Assembly: GCA_905215935.1 (NCBI GenBank)
Contig: CAJMRY010000011.1
Span: forward strand, 1 to 43,295
Direction of reading: 5' to 3'
Source: an uncultured bacterium
Lineage (GTDB): Bacteria > Bacillota > Clostridia > TANB77 > CAG-508
Length of the DNA stretch: 43,295 nt
Shown here: piece by piece, positions 8,062-16,781 of the stretch
Position numbering within the stretch: the first letter of the stretch is position 1
Layout: each line of letters opens with the position of its first letter
Notes under the pieces: model-generated
Told to the model about the DNA's origin: nothing
What the model saw: the letters and a program-made list of their open reading frames with translations, nothing else
Databases searched by the model: none
Position numbers and translations under genes: made by a program

Positions 8062-9340
8062 ATGAATTATATTAAACAAGAAATAAAAACAGGAATTAAT
8101 TTTCATAAAATAAGTACAAATAAATTTAAAACGAATTTATTTGCAATTTTTTTAACTACTCCTTTAAAAAGAGAAACAGTAACAAAAAATGCATTATTAC
8201 CGCTTGTATTAAAAAGAGGTTCAAGCTTAATGCAATCACAAGAGTTAATTTGTGAAAAGCTAGAAGAAATGTATGGTGCAAGTTTCGATTGTGGTATTGA
8301 TAAATCAGGAAATAATCAAGTAATAAAATTTTATTTAGAAACACTAAATGATAATTTTATACCCACAAATGAAAATATAACTCGGAGAAGCTCTTAATTT
8401 ATTATTTGATGTAATATTTAATCCATTAATAATTAATAATAGTTTTAAAGAGCAATATGTTGATGGAGAAAAAAATAAATTAAAACAAATTATTAGTTCA
8501 AAAATTGATAATAAATCAAAGTACGCTATGGATAGATGTATAGAAGAAATGTATAAAGGTAAGCCATATGAATTGTATAAATATGGTTATATAGAAGATT
8601 TAGATAAAATTAATGGAAATTCACTATATACACACTATATGCAATTATTAAATGAATGTAAGATTGATATTTTTATTTCTGGAGATTCTGAGGAAAATGT
8701 TATTGATATGATAAAAAATAATGAGCAAATTAAAAATTTAAATGAAAGAAATTCTAAATATGAAATAAATGGAGATAATGAAGAAAAACAAGAGTTAGAT
8801 GTAAAGTTAGTAGAGGAATGTATGGATGTAATGCAGGGAAAATTAGTTTTAGGACTGGACGTGATAAATGTAAAGGAAGATGAAAAATATGCTGCATCTG
8901 TATATAATATTATATTAGGAGGTAGTGCGAATTCAAAACTATTTCAAAATGTTAGAGAAAAAGCAAGTTTAGCATATACAGCAGGTTCTAGTTATTTAAG
9001 ACAAAAAAATAATATAATAATAAGATGTGGAATAGAGATAGAAAATTATGAAAAAGCTGTAGAAATTATAAAAGAACAATTAAAAGAAATGGAAGAAGGT
9101 AAATTTTCAGATGAAGATATAGAAAATGCAAAAAATATAATTATATCTACAGTAAATGGAATTCCAGATTCTCAAGATTCAGAAATATCTTATTATTTTG
9201 GACAAGAGCTTGCTAGAGAATTTGTTTCACTAGATGACTATGTAAATAAAATAAAAGAAGTGAAAAAAGAGGAAGTTGAAGCTATTTCTAAAAAAATAAA
9301 AATTAATACAATATATTTTTTGAAAAATAATGAAAAATAG
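8062..9340 (+). CDS. M16-family peptidase homologue, YmfF type, read through a +1 shift at CGG 8383
   Basis: In the zero frame translation stops at 8395-8397, three codons after CGG (8383-8385). Skipping C8383 (segments 8062-8382 and 8384-9340) gives a continuous 425-residue protein, almost the size of the neighbouring M16 protein (423). The joined product is a normal YmfF-type chain: an R-G-S-S...E-K-L-E-E-M-Y-G-A-S segment lies before the break, and L-L-F-D-V-I-F-N-P-L, the A-M-D-R-C-I-E-E-M-Y segment and G-G-S-A-N-S-K-L-F-Q-N-V-R-E-K follow it. It lacks HxxEH, as expected for the non-catalytic partner of a YmfF/YmfH heterodimer. AAGGAAGG lies before the start. Confidence 0.88.
8383..8385 (+). 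other. CGG +1 frameshift site 1 (M16 peptidase)
   Basis: Context is ATA ACT CGG AGA. Reading ACT-(C)-GGA-GAA-GCT restores the frame as T-G-E-A-L-N. The zero frame meets TAA three codons after CGG. Confidence 0.75.
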
Positions 9341-9464
9341 TAAAGGTTCTTATTATAAATAACTGACAATGTAATTAAATATGTTATATATATAATTAAA
9401 AATTAATGTTAATTGAAAGGTAAAAATTCAAAATGTTAAAGTTATATAATCAATAATTATATAT

Positions 9465-9546
9465 AAGGGTTTATGGGTAACCCTTTAAAAACCTAAATAC
9501 ATTATATAAGGAGAAAATGTTAATTTTTGAAATTAACATAGACTAA
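9465..9546 (+). promoter_or_regulatory. Hairpin and nine-codon leader ORF before the YmfH-type gene
   Basis: A seven-base stem, AAGGGTT/AACCCTT (9465-9485), is followed by an AAGGAG ribosome site (9508-9513) serving ATG 9517. That ATG opens a tiny frame, MLIFEINID, ending at 9544-9546, only four bases before the M16 start at 9551. The tiny frame overlaps a GTTAATTT/AAATTAAC dyad. Because 9551 has no good ribosome site of its own, translational coupling through this leader is likely. Confidence 0.5.
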
Positions 9547-9550
9547 TAAA

Positions 9551-10822
9551 ATGAAATTAATAGAAAGTTTAAATATAAAAGAAAAGGCTTATATAGAAAA
9601 ACTAGAAAATGGAATGACAGTAATTATTATTCCCAAAAATACAACAAATAAGAAGTATGTAATATGGGGGGTGAATTTTGGGTCTATTGATAATCATTTT
9701 AAAGTAAATGGAGAGGAAATATATATTCCAGATGGAGTTGCTCATTTCTTAGAACATAAAATGTTTGAACAAGAAAATGGTACTAATAGTTTAGATAAAC
9801 TTATGGCACTTGGAATAGACGCAAATGCATATACAACAAATGATCATACTGCATATTTGTTTGAATGTACAGAACATTTTTATGAAGGATTAGATGAATT
9901 AATGAATTATGTTCAAAATCCATATTTTACAGATGAAAATGTAGAAAAAGAAAAAGGTATTATATCACAAGAAATAAGACTGTATGATGATGACCCAGGA
10001 TGGCAATTATATATGAGTATTTTAGATTGCTTATATAAAGAAAATCCTATTAAAATTGATATTGCGGGAACAGTAGATTCTATAAAAGAAATTAATAAAG
10101 ATACATTATATAAATGTTATAATACATTTTATTCACCAAATAATATGACATTAGTTATATGTGGGAATTTTGAAGTGGAAGATATTTTAAAACAAATTAA
10201 AGACAGAATTACTAAAAATAGTGTAGATGAAAAAATAGAAAGAATGTATCCTTCAGTTGAGGATAAAATAAATAAAAAAAATATAGAAAAAGAAATGAAT
10301 GTAAGTATGCCTTTATTTGCAATAGGCTTTAAAGATATTAAAGGTATGAATGAAGAAATTGTAAAAAAACATATTGCAATTGAAATATTACTAAATATGT
10401 TGATAGGAAAAAGTTCTAATTTATATAAAGAGTTATATAATTCAGGAACATTATTAGAAGAACCAGATATGGATTGTGAGTTTTCAAAACAATATGCTCA
10501 TGTTGTAATTTCAGGACAATCAGAAAGACCAGATGAAGTTTATAACAAAATTAAAGATGAAATCGAAAAGTATATTAGAGATGGATTAGATTCTAAACAT
10601 TTTGAAAGAATAAAAAAGAAAGTATATGGAGATTATGTAGTAGAGTATAATAATATAGCAGATATTTCCAGAATGTTTTTATCAGATTCTATGAAGAATA
10701 TTTCTTCTTTTGACTATATAGAACAATATAATCAAGTAAGTAAAGAATACGCTGAACAAATATTAAAAGAAATATTTAATACAGATTCAATGGTTATGGC
10801 AATAATTAAAAGCAAAGTATAG
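9551..10822 (+). CDS. M16-family zinc metallopeptidase, YmfH type
   Basis: The 423-residue protein carries the inverted zinc motif H-F-L-E-H (about residues 72-76) followed by K-M-F-E, with the distal Glu in the E-K-E-K-G-I-I-S-Q-E-I segment. This identifies it as the catalytic partner of the upstream YmfF-type protein. M16 pairs cleave short peptides in a closed clam-shell chamber; the physiological substrate of YmfFH-type pairs is not settled. The gene is intact without any frameshift and contains no in-frame CGG. Its start has no independent Shine-Dalgarno and seems coupled to a nine-codon leader frame ending four bases upstream. Confidence 0.9.
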   Translation: MKLIESLNIKEKAYIEKLENGMTVIIIPKNTTNKKYVIWGVNFGSIDNHFKVNGEEIYIPDGVAHFLEHKMFEQENGTNSLDKLMALGIDANAYTTNDHTAYLFECTEHFYEGLDELMNYVQNPYFTDENVEKEKGIISQEIRLYDDDPGWQLYMSILDCLYKENPIKIDIAGTVDSIKEINKDTLYKCYNTFYSPNNMTLVICGNFEVEDILKQIKDRITKNSVDEKIERMYPSVEDKINKKNIEKEMNVSMPLFAIGFKDIKGMNEEIVKKHIAIEILLNMLIGKSSNLYKELYNSGTLLEEPDMDCEFSKQYAHVVISGQSERPDEVYNKIKDEIEKYIRDGLDSKHFERIKKKVYGDYVVEYNNIADISRMFLSDSMKNISSFDYIEQYNQVSKEYAEQILKEIFNTDSMVMAIIKSKV

Positions 10823-11116
10823 AGATGTAAATTGTATGTACAATATATATCATAAAAATTAGATATTTTTATAAATTATAAACAACAAAAAAGTATAACC
10901 TGTTAAATGCAGTTTTTATAGTGTTTTGAGGTTTTTTGGAATACAAAAAAGGTAAATATATAAAGGTGTAGACTATTGTCGAAAAATAAAGAAAAATGTA
11001 ATACGAAAAAAATGTAAGCTCCTTTGAAAACATGGAAATTTGTTGACGTATATGTAAAAATATGGTATTTTAAATATATACGAAAGAGAAGTACACGAAA
11101 AAAGGAGCGTGATTAT

Positions 11117-11293
11117 ATGTTAGATGAAAGAATCTGTATACTAAGGCAAAAGTTAAATGAGAGTATTATGGAAGGACAAGATTACAATGTAACATATAAA
11201 TTAAGCGTAGAATTAGACAAATTAATTGCAGAATATTATAAAAAGAATATAAGAGGTATCAATAAAAAAGTAAAAATAGAAAAAGAAAAATGA
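11117..11293 (+). CDS. Spo0E-like regulatory protein
   Basis: I choose ATG 11117 over the upstream 11024 because AAAGGAG lies at 11101-11107 and the shorter 58-residue product matches Spo0E-family length. The sequence L-D-E-R-I-C-I-L-R-Q-K-L-N-E followed by S-V-E-L-D-K-L-I-A-E-Y-Y fits the family, whose S-x-E-L-D core forms the active helix. Spo0E-like proteins dephosphorylate response regulators such as Spo0A-P and so restrain sporulation. A plausible promoter, TTGACG/TATTTT with 17-base spacing, lies near 11043-11071. This is the best hint that the host belongs to a spore-former lineage. Confidence 0.8.
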   Translation: MLDERICILRQKLNESIMEGQDYNVTYKLSVELDKLIAEYYKKNIRGINKKVKIEKEK

Positions 11294-11305
11294 ATGCTTT
11301 GTTCT

Positions 11306-11363
11306 TAGAAGTAAAGCTGATTGTGTAGCTATTAATGTACACAGTTTGCTTTATTCTTTTTTA
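11306..11363 (+). terminator. Intrinsic terminator after the Spo0E-like gene
   Basis: AGAAGTAAAGC pairs with GCTTTATTCT, with an inner TGTGTA/TACACA extension, followed by a T6 run. Confidence 0.75.
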
Positions 11364-11416
11364 TTACAAGATGGTCGCTCAAATGATTAATTTTGATAAA
11401 TTTTAATAAAATATGA

Positions 11417-11445
11417 TTGACAATTATAAAAAAATAAGCTATCAT
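11417..11445 (+). promoter_or_regulatory. Candidate promoter of the first pilin-like genes
   Basis: TTGACA (11417-11422), a 17-base spacer and TATCAT (11440-11445) lie 45 bases before the first pilin-like gene. Confidence 0.55.
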
Positions 11446-11489
11446 AAAATTATATAAATGATTATTATATGATATAAGGAGGAAAAATT

Positions 11490-11870
11490 ATGTTGAGTAA
11501 TAATAAAATACTAAAAATAACAAAAGTTGCTTTAATAATAATGACAACAATATCTGTGTTATTTGCAGTAACTGGAGTGGTTTCAGCATCAGGAAGTTTT
11601 GTTGGACAAGTGCCTAAAGCAACAGGAGGATCTTTAGTTGATAAAACGCAATCTATGGCGGGTATTATATTAGGTGTTATACAAGCTGTGGGTATGTCTA
11701 TAGCTGTTATTATACTTGTATGGTTAGGTATTAAATATATAATGGCATCTCCAGATGGAAAAGCGGAAATTAAAAAACAAGCTTTTGCTTACATATTAGG
11801 TGCTGTATTATTATTTGGTGCTTCATGGCTTGTACCATTATTAAAAGGCGTAGTTGATTCAGCACAATAG
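11490..11870 (+). CDS. VirB2/TrbC-like pilin-type membrane protein 1
   Basis: The 126-residue protein has an N-terminal signal-like helix (about residues 9-33, ending V-V-S-A-S) and two further hydrophobic helices separated by a short basic loop (S-P-D-G-K-A-E-I-K-K). This is the small two-helix architecture of type IV secretion pilins. The second gene 25 bases downstream and the gene at 12778 are paralogues sharing the A-V-G-M-S-I-A-V or K-Y-x-x-A segments. GGAGG lies at 11478-11482. Pilin identity is inferred from architecture and position beside PrgI and VirB4 genes, not from a diagnostic motif. Confidence 0.72.
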   Translation: MLSNNKILKITKVALIIMTTISVLFAVTGVVSASGSFVGQVPKATGGSLVDKTQSMAGIILGVIQAVGMSIAVIILVWLGIKYIMASPDGKAEIKKQAFAYILGAVLLFGASWLVPLLKGVVDSAQ

Positions 11871-11894
11871 AAATTTAAAATTAAGGATTAAATT

Positions 11895-12245
11895 ATGAAA
11901 AAAACTAAACTTTTGAAATTTATTTTTGTAATAATACAGATAATCTGTTTAGTATTTACTATTATGAATAGTGTATATGCAAATATGAATGATATTTACA
12001 AACAAAGCCAAAATCCTTTTGGTAAATCTGTATCTATTATAATAGGAATAATACAGGCAGTAGGAATGTCAATTGCAGTAATAATGTTAACGATTATAGG
12101 AATAAAGTATATAATGGCATCTCCAGAAGGAAAAGCAGATTTGAAACAACAACTTTTCCCATATTTAATTGGATGCGTATTATTATTTGGAAGTTCTTGG
12201 TTAATTGGTATTATTGCTGACTTTGCATATGATAATATAAAGTAA
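11895..12245 (+). CDS. VirB2/TrbC-like pilin-type membrane protein 2
   Basis: This 116-residue paralogue of the preceding gene shares I-I-Q-A-V-G-M-S-I-A-V-I and I-K-Y-I-M-A-S-P-E-G-K-A-D with it. It has a signal-like helix (about residues 8-30) and two membrane helices. The ribosome site is weak (AAGGA at 11883-11887). A strong terminator follows at once, so genes 1 and 2 can form a short transcript separate from the main secretion operon, allowing pilin dosage to differ from the machine. Confidence 0.72.
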   Translation: MKKTKLLKFIFVIIQIICLVFTIMNSVYANMNDIYKQSQNPFGKSVSIIIGIIQAVGMSIAVIMLTIIGIKYIMASPEGKADLKQQLFPYLIGCVLLFGSSWLIGIIADFAYDNIK

Positions 12246-12292
12246 AAAACAACCTTTAAAATGGCAATTATGCTTTTTAAGGGTTGTTTTTA
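12246..12292 (+). terminator. Intrinsic terminator after the second pilin-like gene
   Basis: AACAACCTTTAAAA pairs with TTTTTAAGGGTTGTT, with a T-rich tail. It separates the first two pilin-like genes from the rest of the locus. Confidence 0.85.
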
Positions 12293-12341
12293 TTATAAAA
12301 CTATATATTAAAATATATTTTATTTATAACTAATACTATAA

Positions 12342-12557
12342 GAAATATTCATTCCAATAGGACAAGTATTAGTTACGATTGTAGGAATTGTATTGGTAAT
12401 TGTTACATTAGTAATGGCAATAAAATATATTACAGCTAATGCAGAACAAAGAGGAAAGCTTAAACAACAATTAGTAGGCTTAGTAATTTCAACTGTTGTT
12501 ATTTATGGAGCCGTAGGAATTTGGTCAATAATAAATAATTTTATGGAAAATATATAA
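12342..12557 (+). pseudogene. 5'-truncated copy of the third pilin-like gene
   Basis: The frame 12342-12557 encodes about 71 residues closely matching the C-terminal part of the gene at 12778: F-I-P-I-G-Q-V-L-V-T-I, then M-A-I-K-Y-I-T-A-N-A-E-Q and Q-Q-L-V-G-L-V. It lacks the signal helix. A TAA stands directly upstream in frame (12339-12341), with no ATG, GTG or TTG and no ribosome site at a suitable place. It is a decayed duplicate or a silent partial cassette. Confidence 0.8.
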
Positions 12558-12777
12558 GTATATATGATAGCTTTTAAAAATGTTTATAATATTACATTTT
12601 AGAAGTTATTTTTTTTGACAACATAATTAATAGAAGTTTCCGTAAGCAATTTGATAAAATGTAAAATGTTACAGTATTACAATTAAATTAAATTTTTGAA
12701 AAATAGAGTAATATCAAGGGTTTTATGTTGAAAAACTAATTAAAATAGAGTATAATAAATAAAAATGAGGTGATTAT
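12558..12777 (+). promoter_or_regulatory. Promoter of the main type IV secretion operon
   Basis: TTGAAA (12728-12733), a 17-base spacer and consensus TATAAT (12751-12756) precede GAGGTG (12767-12772) and ATG 12778. The rest of the 220-base gap shows nothing coding. All genes from 12778 to 31547 run in this direction with short gaps or overlaps and no clear internal terminator. Confidence 0.75.
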
Positions 12778-13191
12778 ATGAGAGCTAAAAAGAAAACTAT
12801 TATGTTAATAACAATTTTGATGATGATAATAATATTATTGGTTCAATTTGCAAGTGCTACATATGCATTTAGTTTGCAAGATATGAAAGATAAAGCTGAT
12901 AAATTTAAGTCAGCAGGACAAGGTGAGGCAGATAAGATTTTACCAATAGAAGGTTCAGGTGGTATAGAAGAAAAATTTATTCCAGTAGGGCAGGTTTTGG
13001 TAACAATAGCAAGTATTGTACTTGTAATTGTTACGTTAATAATGGCAATAAAATATCTTACAGCAAATGCGGAACAAAAAGGAAAACTAAAACAGCAATT
13101 AATTGGATTGGTTGTTTCGATTATTGTTATTTATGGAGCTGTAGGAATATGGACTATTATACAAGACATTATGAAAGAGGCTGGATTATAA
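12778..13191 (+). CDS. VirB2/TrbC-like pilin-type membrane protein 3
   Basis: The 137-residue product has a signal-type helix (about residues 8-29, ending S-A-T-Y-A), a short mature N-terminal stretch of mixed charge, and two membrane helices around a polar loop (T-A-N-A-E-Q-K-G-K-L-K-Q-Q). It is the intact parent of the truncated copy at 12342. It opens the long operon, immediately before the PrgI-like gene, in the order pilin, VirB3/PrgI, VirB4 found in many type IV systems. The role as major or minor pilin is inferred from position and architecture. Confidence 0.75.
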   Translation: MRAKKKTIMLITILMMIIILLVQFASATYAFSLQDMKDKADKFKSAGQGEADKILPIEGSGGIEEKFIPVGQVLVTIASIVLVIVTLIMAIKYLTANAEQKGKLKQQLIGLVVSIIVIYGAVGIWTIIQDIMKEAGL

Positions 13192-13212
13192 AATACAAAG
13201 GAGGAATTTAAT

Positions 13213-13548
13213 ATGGCAACTCATTATATACCAAGAAATGTAAAGGGTGAAGGTAGGATTTTGTATATTTTCTCTACAAAAGCATTAATTACTACTGCAA
13301 TAGGTGGAGGAATTGGCTTTTTGTTTTTCTTTATTTTTAGTGCAGTTGGAATAAAAATGGTTGGAATAATATTACTTTTAATATTTGCTTTACTAGGATT
13401 TGCGGTTGGAACTGTCAAGATTCCTGCAATTACTGGAATTAAATTTACTAAAAACGTGGCTGGAGATTCAATAGATGATGTAGTTATGAGATATATAAAA
13501 TTAAAGATGAATAAAAAGATATATACATATACAAAGGAGGAAGAATAA
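13213..13548 (+). CDS. PrgI/VirB3-like inner-membrane protein
   Basis: The 111-residue protein has a polar start (H-Y-I-P-R-N-V-K-G-E-G-R), two adjacent membrane helices (about residues 23-65) and a polar tail with M-R-Y-I-K-L-K-M. This is the layout of PrgI/VirB3-type proteins, which sit next to and probably contact VirB4. GGAGG lies at 13200-13204. Its final base is shared with the first base of the next gene's ATG (13548), so the two are translationally coupled. Confidence 0.75.
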   Translation: MATHYIPRNVKGEGRILYIFSTKALITTAIGGGIGFLFFFIFSAVGIKMVGIILLLIFALLGFAVGTVKIPAITGIKFTKNVAGDSIDDVVMRYIKLKMNKKIYTYTKEEE

Positions 13549-14763
13549 TGGGAGGTTCAAACACAATATTTTGGTTAAATATGATATTGGTAATTTTAGT
13601 GCTAGCTATTGTAATATTAGGTGGTGCAGTTATTCTTATTATTTTAAAAAGAAAAAAACAAGAACAAGAAAACACTTATAATGAAGAAGAACAAAAAAGT
13701 AAAAAAAGTGAAGGAAGTAAAGTACAAGGAAGAGAGAGTATACATAAGTTTATGGAGTTTGATGAAGTTATTGATAATATGATTGTTAGAAAAAATAGAA
13801 CTCAATATATTATGGTTATACAATGTAAAGGAATTAATTATGATCTTTTATCTGAATCAGAAAAAGAAGCTGTAGAAAATGGATTTACTCAATTCTTAAA
13901 TACATTAAGATTTCCTATACAATTATATGTACAAACAAGAAGTTTAAATTTACATGATATTATAGAACAATATAGAGAAAAAGTTAATAATATCCAAACT
14001 GAAATAAATCGGGTTAGATGCAAGAATTAAAAAAGCTAGACTTGCTGGAAATAAAGCTGTAATTGAAAAATTAGAATTCGAAAGAAGAAGAAAAAATAAT
14101 GTATTAGAATATGGAAATGATATATCAAATTATGTAGAAAGAATGAGTCAAAATCAAAATGTATTACAACAAAATACATATGTTATTATTTCATATTACA
14201 CAGCTGAGTTTGGTGGAGAAATAAATAATTATTCAAAAGAAGAAATTGATAATATTAGTTTCTCTGAGTTATATACAAGAGTACAAGCTGTAATTAGAAG
14301 TTTAGCATCTGCAGAAGTTTATGGTAGAGTATTAGAATCTGAAGAATTAGCAGAATTATTGTATATAGCATATAACAGAGATGAATCAGAAGTATTAAAT
14401 TTAAGAAAAGCATTTGATGCGGGATTTAATGATTTTTATGTTACTTCACCAGATATATTAGAAAAGAAAAAGAGAAAAATAGAACAAGAGATTGAAGAAG
14501 AAGCTGTTGAACTTGCTACAAGTAGCTTGCTTGAAGCAGATAGAATAAGAATGCTAGAAAATAGCAAACCACAAAGAATTAAAGAAAGAGCAAATGAAAT
14601 CGTAGATTCATATAAAGACTCTTTAGATAAAGAATTATATAAAGAAACAAAAAGACAAATTGAAAATAGTAGTAATAGTGAAGAAGAAAATACAAGAGAA
14701 CCAAAAGAAACTAAAAAAATACAATCAAAGAGAACAAGAACAACAAAAATTAGAAGAGCTTAA
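13548..14763 (+). CDS. VirB4 N-terminal-domain-like membrane protein, read through a +1 shift at CGG 14010
   Basis: The zero frame stops at 14028-14030, five codons after CGG (14010-14012). Skipping C14010 (13548-14009 plus 14011-14763) yields 404 residues. The chain has one N-terminal membrane helix (about residues 9-33), then a VirB4/TraC-like N-terminal domain (I-V-R-K-N-R-T-Q-Y-I-M-V-I-Q-C-K-G-I near residue 85), a charged coiled region across the junction (D-A-R-I-K-K-A-R-L-A-G-N), T-Y-V-I-I-S-Y-Y after it, and a basic C-terminal tail. It precedes the separate ATPase, so VirB4 is split into two proteins here. Confidence 0.78.
14010..14012 (+). other. CGG +1 frameshift site 2 (VirB4 N-terminal protein)
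   Basis: Context is ATA AAT CGG GTT. Reading AAT-(C)-GGG-TTA-GAT restores N-G-L-D-A-R. This is the only one of the five sites with GGG rather than GGA after the skipped C. Confidence 0.75.
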
Positions 14764-14798
14764 ACATAGGAAGAATATAAAAGAAGGAGAATGATTTT

Positions 14799-16763
14799 AT
14801 GAAAATAGAAAATCGTAAAAACTCTGAATTAGAAAATCAAAAAAATAAAGAGAAAAAGGTAAATAATGATAGTATTTTAAAAAGAAATCAAAAAGATTTA
14901 AAGGATTTAATTGCACCAGCTGGAATAGATGCAACTAATACAAATCATCTAGAAATAATTTCAAATAAGAGTAGATTCGCGAGAAGTGCTATAGTATCAA
15001 CAATACCAAGAACATGTACTTTCCCAGAGTTTTTAAGAAGTATGTATACATTTGGAGATATAAATGTATCTGTATTTATAAAACCAATTAGTGAAAGTGT
15101 TTCACAAGCAGAATTAAATAGACAAATAAACCAATTAGAGTCTGAAAGAATAGTAGCCGTAGATAGAGGCGACATTAACCGTGAGAGAATCTTAGCTCAA
15201 AAAAGAGCAGAAACAGAAGAATTAAGAGATTCTATTGCGGCAGGATTTAATAAACTATTTGATTCATCAATAGTATGTACATTATTTGCATATAGTTTGC
15301 AAGAATTAGACAAACAAACTGAATTATTAGCTTCAGAAATGTCTAAAACATCTATTGGTATAAAACCTGCATGGGCTATGCAAGAAGATGCATTTAAATC
15401 TAATTTGCCTTTTCTTGATAATAAATTAAAAATAAGTCATACATTTGACCGTGGATCTATGGCTACGGTATTTCCATTTTTCAATTCTGAAGTAGGTCAT
15501 GAAAATGGTATTCCCCTAGGGTTTAATAGACAAACAGGGTTGCCAATTTTATTTGATAATTTTAGTCCTACTTTAACTAATTACAATATGGTTGTATTTG
15601 GTAAATCTGGTGCGGGTAAAGGTGTAACAATAAAAACATTAACATCACGTTCATCAGTTTTAATGGGAATAGAAAGTTTAGCGTTAGACGCCGAAGGTGA
15701 ATATGGAGTTGTAGCAGAAGCTTTAGGGGGAATAAATGTAGTTATAAGTCCAAATTCAAAAACAGTTATTAATTTATTTGATATAGAACCAGAAACATTA
15801 AAAGATGAAATAACAGGTAAAGAAAGAACAGTATTAAATGTTGAAAATAAGGTAGAAGATGTTACACAAGCATTGTTAACAATGGCTAGAGGTTCAACAA
15901 GAAGTAAAGAAGTAAATGAGCTTACAAAACAAATTATTGCAGAATCTGTGGCTGAAGAATATGCATCACATGGAATTAATAATAATATTGACAGTTTATA
16001 TAGCTCTAAAGGTGCAAATAATTCAGACTTAGACTTCTTAGGACACCAAAAGAAGGCAATGCCTACAATAGGCTCATGGTATAGAAGATTAGTAAAAAAA
16101 GCTAAAGAAAATACAAACGAAGACTATAGATTTCATTACAGTTACCTTGTAAAAGTAATGAGACAATATGTAAGAGAACTAGATGGACAAATGGCATATT
16201 TTGACGGACAATCTACTTTCGAATTATTAGATGGAGTACCTTTTATTAATTTGGATATTTCTCAGCTAGAAGAAAGATTTGCAAGACCACTTGCACAACA
16301 AATTTTGTTATCTTGGATTTGGGAAAAATATGTAAAGAAAAATAGTGAAGATAAAACAAAAGCTGCAAAGAAAAGAGTGCTAGTTGATGAAGCATGGATG
16401 TTACTTCCATATCCAGAAGCTGTAGATTTCTTAAATACAATGGCAAGACGTGCCAGAAAAAGAAATGTATCTTTAGCAGTAATTTCACAGAAGTTCCAAG
16501 ATTTCTATGAAAAAGCAGAAGTTCAAGCAGTACTAACTTCATCAGATACTAAATTGTTTTTAGCTCAAGATAAATCTGAAATTGAATATATAAAAGAAGT
16601 ATTTAAACTAAGTGATGGAGAAGCATATTTCCTAACAACATGTTCAAGAGGAGAAGGATTGCTAAAAGTTGGAGAAGATACAGCAATTATAGCAATAAAA
16701 CCAACTAAAAAAGAATTTGAATTTGTAGAAACAAACTTAAACAAACTAAAAAAAGAAGAATAA
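14799..16763 (+). CDS. virB4: VirB4-type secretion ATPase
   Basis: The 654-residue cytoplasmic ATPase has Walker A F-G-K-S-G-A-G-K-G at about residues 264-272, Walker B R-V-L-V-D-E-A-W-M-L-L near 526, and the following I-S-Q-K-F-Q-D-F typical of VirB4/TraC ATPases. In this family the hexamer energises pilus assembly and substrate passage at the channel base. The N-terminal membrane-proximal domain is supplied by the preceding gene. AAGGAG lies at 14784-14789. The gene contains many Arg codons including CGT, but no in-frame CGG and no break. Confidence 0.93.
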   Translation: MKIENRKNSELENQKNKEKKVNNDSILKRNQKDLKDLIAPAGIDATNTNHLEIISNKSRFARSAIVSTIPRTCTFPEFLRSMYTFGDINVSVFIKPISESVSQAELNRQINQLESERIVAVDRGDINRERILAQKRAETEELRDSIAAGFNKLFDSSIVCTLFAYSLQELDKQTELLASEMSKTSIGIKPAWAMQEDAFKSNLPFLDNKLKISHTFDRGSMATVFPFFNSEVGHENGIPLGFNRQTGLPILFDNFSPTLTNYNMVVFGKSGAGKGVTIKTLTSRSSVLMGIESLALDAEGEYGVVAEALGGINVVISPNSKTVINLFDIEPETLKDEITGKERTVLNVENKVEDVTQALLTMARGSTRSKEVNELTKQIIAESVAEEYASHGINNNIDSLYSSKGANNSDLDFLGHQKKAMPTIGSWYRRLVKKAKENTNEDYRFHYSYLVKVMRQYVRELDGQMAYFDGQSTFELLDGVPFINLDISQLEERFARPLAQQILLSWIWEKYVKKNSEDKTKAAKKRVLVDEAWMLLPYPEAVDFLNTMARRARKRNVSLAVISQKFQDFYEKAEVQAVLTSSDTKLFLAQDKSEIEYIKEVFKLSDGEAYFLTTCSRGEGLLKVGEDTAIIAIKPTKKEFEFVETNLNKLKKEE

Positions 16764-16781
16764 ATACGTAAGGGAGTATAG

